NCBI GenBank assembly: GCA_902781945.1
Contig: CACZLE010000011.1
Span: forward strand, 1-49,650
DNA from: an uncultured Eubacteriales bacterium
Lineage (GTDB): Bacteria; Bacillota; Clostridia; Christensenellales; Aristaeellaceae
Reading direction: 5' to 3'
Length of the DNA: 49,650 nucleotides
Shown: positions 1 to 6,493 of the stretch, one piece after another
Numbering within the stretch: the first letter of the stretch is position 1
Layout: each line of letters begins with the position of its first letter
The notes under the pieces: model-generated
The model's database searches: none
Told to the model about the DNA's origin: nothing
Seen by the model: only the letters and a program-made list of their open reading frames with translations
Translations under genes and position numbers: made by a program

Positions 1-345
1 ACAACCCTGCGGCTGAACCTGAACAATGCCCAGGACATGGAAGCCTGGAATAACCTGATGAGCACCGACAGAAACCAGCCGGAATACAGCTCATACAGCC
101 GAACAATCGTCACCGCCATCAACGATCACTTCGCCCGACAGGATCGTATGGAGGAGCAGCAGGAATGGGAAACGGCGCTGCTGAAAAAGATCGAGGCCAC
201 GATCCGAGAAACGTTCGCCAGCTGTATGAAAGAGTTCCAGATCACAACTGCGCAACCGACAACAGAGAAATCTGATCCTCCTGCACAGCCTGATCCGCCT
301 GATGAAATGGAGGAGAGAATTGTAGCCTTTCTGGATAACTTTTAA
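1..345 (+). CDS. Small ParR-like conjugative-element/plasmid protein, 5' truncated
   Basis: The reading frame is open from the first base of the window, so the true start lies to the left; the first methionine is at 37. The visible 114 residues begin with TTLRLNLNNAQDMEAW and include a segment on 'SYSRTIVTAINDHFARQ', then a charged, probably helical stretch, a proline-rich linker and a short acidic tail ending in FLDNF. This resembles a family of small proteins in Firmicutes conjugative elements that sit beside ParM/StbA-like genes and are often labelled ParR-like segregation proteins. That assignment is from recollection of the family. The cluster of TGGTATCA repeats immediately downstream would suit a DNA-binding segregation protein. 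It could instead be an uncharacterised conjugative-element accessory protein. Confidence 0.6.
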   Translation, partial: TTLRLNLNNAQDMEAWNNLMSTDRNQPEYSSYSRTIVTAINDHFARQDRMEEQQEWETALLKKIEATIRETFASCMKEFQITTAQPTTEKSDPPAQPDPPDEMEERIVAFLDNF

Positions 346-360
346 GGGGGTCACCAAAAG

Positions 361-531
361 TGGTATCACGATGAAAGAAAAACTGATACCAATAATGATA
401 CCAGACCATAGTGTGACGCTCTGAAAGAAAAAACTGGAAGATGCACACCACCAGCAATAATATAAGAATCATCCATAACAGAATCAATACCAAAAAGCCA
501 CCAAACCCCTGCACCTGAAAAGTTGGTATCA
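361..531. repeat. Four copies of the octamer TGGTATCA in both orientations
   Basis: TGGTATCA occurs at 361-368 and 524-531 on the plus strand, and its complement TGATACCA at 384-391 and 396-403. The two plus-strand copies both extend to TGGTATCAC. The copy at 524 forms the left arm of the perfect hairpin at 522-540. Four copies of one octamer in 171 bases directly behind a ParR-like gene suggest a protein-binding array, for example a centromere. Confidence 0.55.
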
Positions 532-540
532 CATACCAAC
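522..540. repeat. Perfect 7-bp hairpin
   Basis: GTTGGTA at 522-528 pairs with TACCAAC at 534-540 around a TCACA loop. An outer pair, CCCCTGC (506-512) and GCAGGGG (549-555), encloses it, giving a two-tier palindrome. No T-tract follows, so a simple terminator is unlikely. Confidence 0.6.
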
Positions 541-695
541 CAATAGACGCAGGGGCCTTCTTTATATCTCAGCGAAAGCTGAAACGGGGTATAACGCCAG
601 GAATACCCCACAACCACAGAGCGCAAGCTCTGGTTTTCAGGGGCTTGGGGGCGAAGCCCTCAACAAGCACTTTGCAAATTTTAGCAGATTTGCAT

Positions 696-775
696 TGCTT
701 GCAGCTATGCAAAATGTGATACATTTGCCCTGCTTGCTGCTATGCAAAAGTTATACATTTGCCCTGCTTGCCGCT
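696..775 (+). repeat. Tandem direct repeats, about 35 bp, 2.3 copies
   Basis: Two near-identical units, 696-730 and 731-764, each run from TGCTTGC through CTATGCAAAA to ATACATTTGCCC. They are followed by a partial third unit, TGCTTGCCGCT (765-775). A small hairpin GCAAAT/ATTTGC (674-679 and 688-693) lies just upstream. Iteron-like or relaxase/centromere-site repeats are possible roles. Confidence 0.65.
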
Positions 776-972
776 AATTTGCTTTATTGAATCTCGCTTA
801 TGAATTGGCAGGAATTTGGGGAATAGAAGAGAATTACAAAAAGGATACCATGAAGTGAAGGAACGGGATGGGAGTTTGGCACAGAAATAGATAGTGCAAT
901 ACTGCCCCGGGACGCGAGATGATTTATCACCGCCAATGTTTACAAACTTGAAGCAGCAGCTTGGAGAATAAA

Positions 973-1902
973 ATGAACATTTTACACCTGAAATATGTGA
1001 TCAGCATCGCAGAAAATGGCTCTATCAATAAAGCGGCGGAGGAACTGCACGTAGCGCAACCCAATTTGAGCCGGGTGGTCAAGGAGATGGAGGCCGATCT
1101 GGGCATCCAGTTCTTTCGCCGTTCCTCCAAGGGCATGATGCTGACGCCGGACGGCGAACTGTTCGTCAATCAGGCCCGGAAAATCCAGGAGCAGATCGAC
1201 GAAATGGAAAGCCTGTATAAAGAGAAAAAGGCCGGCAAGCAGCGCTTTTCCATTTCCGTGCCCCGGGCCAGCTATATTTCGGACGCCTTCGCCGCCTTCT
1301 CCAAAACGCTGGGGAAAGAAAAGATGGAAATCTTTTATCAGGAAACCAACGCGCTGCAGGCGGTGAAGAACATCCTGGAGGTTGGCTACAACCTGGGCAT
1401 CATCCGTTATGCGGCGGGCTATGATAAATACTTCAAGCAGATGATGGCGGAAAAAGGGCTGAAGGGCGAGCTCGTGGCAGAATTCAAATATGTGCTGGTG
1501 ATGCGGGAGGACTGCGCTTTGGCAGCGATGGAAACCATCCGTTTCTCAGATCTGCAGCAATACATTCAGATTGCCCACGCCGATCCGTACGTGCCTTCCC
1601 TGTCGCTTTCCGCCGTGCGGAACGAGGAACTGCCGCAAACACCGCGGCGCATCTTCGTGTTTGAGCGGGGCAGCCAATTGGATCTGCTGACGGAGAACCC
1701 GGAAACCTTTATGTGGGTGTCGCCGCTGCCGGAACGCCTTTTGCGGCAGCTGCATCTGGTGCAGCGGGAATGCGCGGAGAACCAGCGGGTGTATCGGGAT
1801 GTGCTGATCCATCGGCAGGATTATCAGCTGACCGAGCTGGATAAGCGCTTTATCACGGAGCTGACCCAGTCCAAACGCGCCTGCATCACAAGAAAAAAAT
1901 AA
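973..1902 (+). CDS. LysR-family transcriptional regulator
   Basis: This 309-residue protein has the length and layout of LysR-type regulators. The N-terminal winged helix-turn-helix is at about residues 1-60 (ISIAENGSINKAAEELHVAQ, then the recognition helix around PNLSRVVKEME). A periplasmic-binding-protein-like effector domain fills the rest, from about residue 90. An in-frame TTG at 961 would add four residues, but TTGGAGAA at 961-968 is better read as the ribosome binding site of the ATG at 973. No divergent target gene is visible; the upstream DNA is the repeat region and the next gene, rex, is separated by a terminator. The regulated gene and effector are therefore unknown. It may be the first chromosomal gene beyond an integrated element. 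Confidence 0.9.
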   Translation: MNILHLKYVISIAENGSINKAAEELHVAQPNLSRVVKEMEADLGIQFFRRSSKGMMLTPDGELFVNQARKIQEQIDEMESLYKEKKAGKQRFSISVPRASYISDAFAAFSKTLGKEKMEIFYQETNALQAVKNILEVGYNLGIIRYAAGYDKYFKQMMAEKGLKGELVAEFKYVLVMREDCALAAMETIRFSDLQQYIQIAHADPYVPSLSLSAVRNEELPQTPRRIFVFERGSQLDLLTENPETFMWVSPLPERLLRQLHLVQRECAENQRVYRDVLIHRQDYQLTELDKRFITELTQSKRACITRKK

Positions 1903-1921
1903 AAAAATAATATGCTCATGA

Positions 1922-1960
1922 AGGCTTTGCTGTCAAATCTGGCGGCAAAGCCTCTTTTTA
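1922..1960 (+). terminator. Rho-independent terminator after the LysR gene
   Basis: AGGCTTTGC (1922-1930) pairs with GCAAAGCCT (1945-1953) and is followed by TCTTTTT. It separates the LysR gene from rex. Confidence 0.85.
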
Positions 1961-1977
1961 TGCCATGAATCGAATAC

Positions 1978-2063
1978 TTGTTATCGATTGTGATATATCG
2001 ATTATACGGTTTTGGTAATTCGCAAGGGCCGGACAATTCGATATAATGCGTATCGAAAGGAGG
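1978..2063 (+). promoter_or_regulatory. Promoter/operator region and ribosome binding site of the rex-adhE-hydrogenase cluster
   Basis: Two promoter readings are possible: TTGTTA (1978-1983), 17 bases, ATTATA (2001-2006); or TTCGCA (2019-2024), 17 bases, TATAAT (2042-2047). Two direct copies of TATCGAT (1982-1988 and 1996-2002) surround TTGTGATA (1988-1995), which resembles one half of a Rex-type site. A full Rex palindrome is not evident. AAAGGAGG (2056-2063) is a strong ribosome binding site eight bases before a TTG codon at 2072 and fixes the rex start. Confidence 0.45.
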
Positions 2064-2071
2064 ATGATCCT

Positions 2072-2725
2072 TTGCAGAGTACGCTTTCCAAGGCGACCCT
2101 GGGCCGATTGCCCATGTATTTGCAGTTTATCCGCAGAATGGACGCGGAGAAGGTTTCGGCCACGCAGATCGCCAAGGGACTGGGGCTGGGCGAGGTGCAG
2201 GTGCGCAAGGACCTGGCCAGCGTCTGTACGGCGGGGCTGCCCAAGGTGGGCTACCCGGTATCGATCCTGCGCCGGGATATGGAAAAGGCGCTGGGGGTGG
2301 ATGTGCCGGTGCCCGCGGTGATCGTGGGCGCGGGCAAGCTGGGAACGGCCCTGATGGACTATGACGGGTTTTCGGATTACGGCGTGGAAATCGCCGCCGC
2401 TTTTGACCGCAGTGCGTCAGTTCCTTCGCTTCATGGCCATGTGCCTGTTTATCCCATGGATCAGCTTGGCGCATTTTGCGCCTTGCATCAGATACAGATG
2501 GGCATCCTGACGGTCCCGGCTTCAGCGGCGCAGACGGCGGCTGACGCCATGACGGCGGCGGGCCTGACGGCGATCCTCAATTTTGCGTCCTATCCCATCA
2601 AAGTACCGTCCGGCGTGACGGTACATCCGGTCAATATCGCTTTATCCCTGGCTTATCTTCATCTGGCGGCCAGCGAGACAGGAAAACAGGAAGAGGAGGA
2701 ACAGTATGGAACAAAAAGCATTTGA
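2072..2725 (+). CDS. rex: Redox-sensing transcriptional repressor Rex
   Basis: Rex represses fermentation and hydrogenase genes and releases DNA when the NADH/NAD+ ratio rises. The 217-residue protein has the family length. Its winged-helix N-terminus covers about residues 1-75 (SATQIAKGLGLGEVQVRKDL). The Rossmann NAD(H) domain follows, with the glycine motif VGAGKLG at about residues 85-91. I choose the TTG at 2072 because AAAGGAGG lies eight bases upstream and the protein then begins at the usual Rex N-terminus; an upstream TTG at 2012 lacks a ribosome binding site and would overlap the likely promoter. The gene overlaps adhE by 20 bases and heads the fermentation cluster, so autoregulation and control of adhE and the hydrogenases is likely. 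Confidence 0.93.
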   Translation: MQSTLSKATLGRLPMYLQFIRRMDAEKVSATQIAKGLGLGEVQVRKDLASVCTAGLPKVGYPVSILRRDMEKALGVDVPVPAVIVGAGKLGTALMDYDGFSDYGVEIAAAFDRSASVPSLHGHVPVYPMDQLGAFCALHQIQMGILTVPASAAQTAADAMTAAGLTAILNFASYPIKVPSGVTVHPVNIALSLAYLHLAASETGKQEEEEQYGTKSI

Positions 2726-5386
2726 CATGGTGGACAGCGTGGAAGCGCTGGAAGCGGCCATCGCGCAGGTGCGCGCAGCCCAGCGGGTCTTCGCTGCCTA
2801 TACCCAGGAGCAGGTGGACAAAATCTTCCTGGCGGCGGCCACGGCGGCCAACCAGGCCCGCATCCCCCTGGCCAAGCTGGCCGTGGAGGAAACCGGCATG
2901 GGCGTGGTGGAGGACAAGGTGATCAAGAACCACTACGCCAGCGAATACATTTACAACGCCTACCGGGATACCAAAACTTGCGGCGTCATCGAAGAAGACA
3001 AGGCTTACGGCATGAAGAAGATCGCCGAGCCCATCGGCGTGGTGGCGGCGGTCATTCCCACCACCAATCCCACCTCCACCGCCATTTTCAAGGCGCTGAT
3101 CTGCCTGAAAACCCGCAACGGCATCATTTTCAGCCCCCATCCCCGGGCCAAGAAAGCCACTATTGCCGCGGCGAAGGTGGTGCTGGACGCGGCGGTGAAG
3201 GCCGGCGCGCCGGAGGGCATCATCAGCTGGATCGACGTGCCTTCCCTGGACATGACCAACACCCTGATGCGGGAAGCGGATATTATCCTGGCCACCCTGC
3301 CTATTCCAGCGGCAAGCCAGCCCTGGGCGTGGGCGCGGGCAACGTGCCCGCCGTCATCGACGACAGCGCCAACCTGGTGCTGGCGGTCAATTCCATCATC
3401 CATTCCAAAACCTTTGACAACGGCATGATCTGCGCCTCCGAGCAGAGCGTGATCGTGCTGGACAGCATCTATGATGAAGTCAAGGCCGAGTTCGCGGACC
3501 GCGGCTGCTGGTTCCTGAAAGGCGCAGAGCTGGACAAGGTGCGCCACACCATCCTGATCAATGGCTCACTGAACGCAAAAATCGTCGGCCAGAGCGCCTG
3601 CAAAATCGCTGCGCTGGCCGGCGTCACCGTACCGGAGGGCACCAAAGTGCTCATTGGCGAGGTGGAATCCGTGGAGCTCAGCGAGGAGTTTGCCCATGAA
3701 AAGCTGAGCCCTGTGCTGGCCATGTACCGCGCCAAGGATCTGGAGGACGCCTTCAATAAGGCGGACCGGCTGATCGTCGACGGCGGCTACGGCCACACTG
3801 CGTCCCTGTATGCCGACACACAGAAGAAGCCCGAGGTGCTGGATGCCTTCGCGGCCCGGATGAAGACCTGCCGTATCGTGGTGAACACCCCCTCCTCCCA
3901 GGGCGGCATCGGCGATCTGTACAACTTCAAAATGGCTCCTTCCCTTACTCTGGGCTGCGGCAGCTGGGGCGGCAATTCCGTATCCGAAAATGTGGGCGTC
4001 AAGCACCTGCTGAACATCAAAACCGTGGCCGAAAGGAGAGAGAACATGCTGTGGTTCCGCGCGCCGGAAAAGGTGTATATCAAGAAGGGCTGCCTGCCGG
4101 TGGCGCTGGATGAGCTGAAGCACGTGATGGGCAAGAAGAAAGCCTTCATCGTGACCGACAATTTCCTTTATCACAACGGCAACACCAAGCCCATCACCGA
4201 AAAACTGGACGCGCTGGGCATCCAGCACGCCACCTTCTTTGACGTGGCCCCCGATCCCACCCTGGCTTGCGCCAAGGCCGGCGCGGAGCAGATGCGCCTG
4301 TTCCAGCCCGACGTGATCATCGCCCTGGGCGGCGGCAGCGCCATGGACGCCGGCAAGATCATGTGGGTGCTCTACGAGCATCCCGAGGTGGATTTCCAGG
4401 ATATGGCCATGCGGTTCATGGACATCCGCAAACGCGTTTACACCTTCCCCAAGATGGGCGAAAAGGCTTACTTCATCGCCATCCCCACCTCTGCCGGCAC
4501 CGGCAGCGAGGTGACGCCCTTCGCTGTGATCACCGATGAACAGAGCGGCGTCAAATACCCGCTGGCCGATTACGCGCTGCTGCCCAACATGGCGATCATC
4601 GATACCGATTTCCATATGACCGCCCCCAAGGGCCTCACCGCCGCCAGCGGCATCGACGCCGTGACCCACGCCCTGGAAGCCTACGCCTCCATGATGGCGA
4701 CGGATTACACCGACGGCCTGGCCATCAAGGCGCTGCAAACCATCTTTGAATACCTGCCCCGGGCCTATGACAACGGCCTGACCGACATCGAGGCCCGGGA
4801 AAAGATGGCCAATGCCGCCACCATGGCCGGTATGGCCTTCGCCAACGCCTTCCTGGGCGTGTGCCATTCCATGGCCCACAAGCTGGGCGCGTTCCATCAC
4901 ATCGCTCACGGCGTGGCCAACGCGCTGATGATCGAAGAGGTGCTGCGCTTCAACGCCGCCGAAGCCCCCGCCAAGATGGGCACCTTCCCGCAGTACGATC
5001 ATCCCCATACCCTGCGCCGCTACGCCGAAGTGGCCGAAGCGCTGGGCGTGAAGGGTGACAGCGACCGGGACAAGCTGGAAGGCCTCATCAAGCTGATCAA
5101 CGATTTGAAAGCCTATGTGGGCATCAAGCCCACCATCCGGGATTACGTGCCCGATGAGCAGGACTTTCTGAACCGGCTGGACGATATGGTGGAGCAGGCC
5201 TTTGACGACCAGTGCACCGGCGCCAATCCCCGCTATCCCCTCATGAGCGAAATCAAGCAAATGTACCTGAACGCCTATTACGGCGAAAAGCACTTTACCG
5301 AAGCGCCCAAGCCCACGGCGGACGATCTGGGCGCTGTTCAGGACGACGCCGTGAAGAAGGCCTACCGTCCCGGCCGGAAGCAGTGA
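2706..5386 (+). pseudogene. adhE: Bifunctional acetaldehyde-CoA/alcohol dehydrogenase AdhE, frameshifted
   Basis: AdhE reduces acetyl-CoA to acetaldehyde and then ethanol, using NADH. The first frame (from 2706, ribosome binding site AGGAGG) encodes the N-terminal aldehyde dehydrogenase part up to EADIILAT (codon ending at 3296). The second frame resumes at AYSSGKPALGVG (from 3299) and continues to 5386, with the catalytic cysteine motif NGMICASEQS and the C-terminal iron-dependent alcohol dehydrogenase domain with GGGSAMDAGK and histidine-rich HSMAHKLGAFHH. AdhE proteins normally have a GGPGMVKAA-type segment between these blocks. Only five bases replace 27, which fits a 22-nt deletion shifting the frame. 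Gene length is otherwise normal for the family. The upstream peptide would end at 3428. An internal ribosome binding site could still give the alcohol dehydrogenase half (separate entry). An assembly error remains possible. Confidence 0.85.
4046..5386 (+). CDS. Possible separately translated iron-dependent alcohol dehydrogenase half of AdhE
   Basis: Inside the adhE second frame, AAAGGAGAG (4032-4040) lies at ideal distance before an in-frame ATG at 4046 (MLWFRAPEKVYIKKG). The resulting 446-residue protein would be a complete group III iron-type alcohol dehydrogenase: NAD-binding GGGSAMDAGK near the N-terminal third, then the metal-binding histidines in HSMAHKLGAFHHIAHG. The site falls exactly at the linker between the two AdhE domains. 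The linker peptide (VAERRENMLWF) is conserved in AdhE, so the ribosome-binding-site-like bases may be a by-product of coding. With the upstream frame broken, this start could matter; it is an inference. Confidence 0.4.
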   Translation: MLWFRAPEKVYIKKGCLPVALDELKHVMGKKKAFIVTDNFLYHNGNTKPITEKLDALGIQHATFFDVAPDPTLACAKAGAEQMRLFQPDVIIALGGGSAMDAGKIMWVLYEHPEVDFQDMAMRFMDIRKRVYTFPKMGEKAYFIAIPTSAGTGSEVTPFAVITDEQSGVKYPLADYALLPNMAIIDTDFHMTAPKGLTAASGIDAVTHALEAYASMMATDYTDGLAIKALQTIFEYLPRAYDNGLTDIEAREKMANAATMAGMAFANAFLGVCHSMAHKLGAFHHIAHGVANALMIEEVLRFNAAEAPAKMGTFPQYDHPHTLRRYAEVAEALGVKGDSDRDKLEGLIKLINDLKAYVGIKPTIRDYVPDEQDFLNRLDDMVEQAFDDQCTGANPRYPLMSEIKQMYLNAYYGEKHFTEAPKPTADDLGAVQDDAVKKAYRPGRKQ

Positions 5387-5402
5387 GAAGGAGGAAAAGA
5401 AG

Positions 5403-6152
5403 ATGAATCTGGATCGTGTGATTGCCGTGCGCAACGCCAAAACCATTTACCGGGATGGCGACCAGTGCGTCAAAGTGTTCAACGAGAACTATTCCAAGGC
5501 CGATATCCTCAATGAAGCGCTGAACCAGGCCCGCATCGAAGAAACCGGGCTGCATATCCCCAGGATCCTGGGCGTGACCATGATCGACGGCAAATGGGCC
5601 ATTCTCTCCGAATTCATCCAGGGGAAAACCCTGTCCCAGCTGATGAAAGAGGACCCGGATAACAAGTCGAAATACTTAAAACAGTTCGTGGACATCCAAC
5701 TGGAAGTGCAGAGCAAAACCTGCCCCATGCTGAATCGGCTTAAGGACAAGATGAGCCGCAAGATCAGCCAGGCCGATCTGGACGCAACCACCCGCTATGA
5801 CCTGCATGCTCGGCTGGAAGGCATGCCCACCCACAACAAGGTGTGCCACGGCGATTTCTGGCCCTCCAACGTGATTATCAGCCAGGACGGCACGCCTTAC
5901 GTGATCGACTGGAGCCATGTGACCCAGGGCAACGCCTCCGCCGACGCGGCGCGTACCTATCTTTTGTTCTGGCTAAACGGCGATATCGAAGGGGCTAAGG
6001 AATACCTGAACCTGTTCTGCGAAAAGAGCGGCACAGACATGCAGTATGTGCAGAAATGGATGCCCATCGTGGCAGCCAGCCAATCGGTGAAGGGCAATGA
6101 AAAGGAACGGGAATTCCTGCTCTCCTGGGCCAGCGTGGTGGAATATCATTAA
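5403..6152 (+). CDS. APH/choline-kinase-fold phosphotransferase family protein
   Basis: The 249-residue protein has the catalytic loop CHGDFWPSNVI (about residues 142-152) and the metal-binding VIDWSH motif about 17 residues later, the hallmarks of the aminoglycoside phosphotransferase / choline kinase superfamily. The N-terminal nucleotide-binding lobe carries VKVFNE and AILSEFIQGKTL, where the latter resembles the hinge. AAGGAGG precedes the ATG at 5403, 16 bases after the adhE stop, so it is probably co-transcribed with rex-adhE. The substrate cannot be told from sequence. The genomic context of fermentation genes argues against a drug-resistance role and for a small-metabolite kinase or regulator. 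Confidence 0.8.
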   Translation: MNLDRVIAVRNAKTIYRDGDQCVKVFNENYSKADILNEALNQARIEETGLHIPRILGVTMIDGKWAILSEFIQGKTLSQLMKEDPDNKSKYLKQFVDIQLEVQSKTCPMLNRLKDKMSRKISQADLDATTRYDLHARLEGMPTHNKVCHGDFWPSNVIISQDGTPYVIDWSHVTQGNASADAARTYLLFWLNGDIEGAKEYLNLFCEKSGTDMQYVQKWMPIVAASQSVKGNEKEREFLLSWASVVEYH

Positions 6153-6186
6153 GTCTGTTTTCTTCCGCATGCTTGGCTTTGAATGG

Positions 6187-6218
6187 GAAGGGGAGCAAGA
6201 GAGAAGCGGCTCCCCTTC
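6187..6218 (+). terminator. Hairpin between the phosphotransferase and the [2Fe-2S] gene (possible attenuator)
   Basis: GAAGGGGAGC (6187-6196) pairs perfectly with GCTCCCCTTC (6209-6218), followed by a short TCTTTG. The T-tract is weak, so partial termination or an mRNA processing/stability element is as likely as full termination. Confidence 0.4.
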
Positions 6219-6250
6219 TCTTTGAAAATCAATAAAAAGGAGATTTGACA

Positions 6251-6490
6251 ATGAAAGTTACAGTTTGTATCGGTTCTTCCTGCCATATCAAGGGTTCCAG
6301 GCCCGTGGTGGAGCAATTGCAGGACCTGATCGCCAAAGAAAACCTGAGCGACAAGATCGAACTGGGCGGCACCTTCTGTATGGGCAAATGCCAGCAGGGC
6401 GTGTGCGTCACGGTGGACGGGGAATTCTTCTCCGTATCTCCGGAAACCGTTCCTTCCTTCTTTGAAAAAGAAATAAAAGCAAAGGTGTAA
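6251..6490 (+). CDS. Small thioredoxin-fold [2Fe-2S] ferredoxin-like protein (NuoE/HndA-like)
   Basis: The 79-residue protein begins MKVTVCIGSSCHIKGS and has cysteines at 6, 11, 43 and 47 (C-x4-C ... C-x3-C), the pattern of thioredoxin-like [2Fe-2S] domains in NuoE/HndA-type hydrogenase and dehydrogenase subunits. C52 is an extra cysteine. It probably shuttles electrons to one of the hydrogenases encoded next to it. AAGGAG (6237-6242) sets the start at the ATG at 6251; the in-frame TTG at 6245 lies too close to that site. The stop lies four bases before the next gene's ATG, so the two are probably translated together. It is a stand-alone domain rather than a full NuoE, which is usually about twice as long. 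Confidence 0.8.
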   Translation: MKVTVCIGSSCHIKGSRPVVEQLQDLIAKENLSDKIELGGTFCMGKCQQGVCVTVDGEFFSVSPETVPSFFEKEIKAKV

Positions 6491-6493
6491 GCC

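Larger units (their letters stand above)
346..972. other. Gene-free, repeat- and hairpin-rich AT-rich region (possible element edge, centromere or oriT)
   Basis: No supported gene lies here. The stretch is more AT-rich than the rest of the window. It holds four TGGTATCA octamers (361-531), a perfect hairpin at 522-540 enclosed by CCCCTGC/GCAGGGG (506-512 and 549-555), hairpins at 617-632, 641-659 and 674-693, and tandem repeats at 696-775. Similar hairpin-rich sequence flanks ParR/relaxase genes in Firmicutes conjugative elements, so a centromere, an oriT or both are possible, but no relaxase or integrase is present in the window. Confidence 0.5.

Noticed and set aside
696..775. CRISPR array
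   Set aside because: The units are adjacent, without unique spacers, and there are no cas genes.
3291..3304. Programmed ribosomal frameshifting to read adhE
   Set aside because: No slippery sequence is present, and conserved residues are missing rather than merely out of frame, which points to a deletion.
3566..5446. A 626-codon minus-strand frame opposite adhE
   Set aside because: Same shadow effect; the plus strand encodes clear AdhE motifs.
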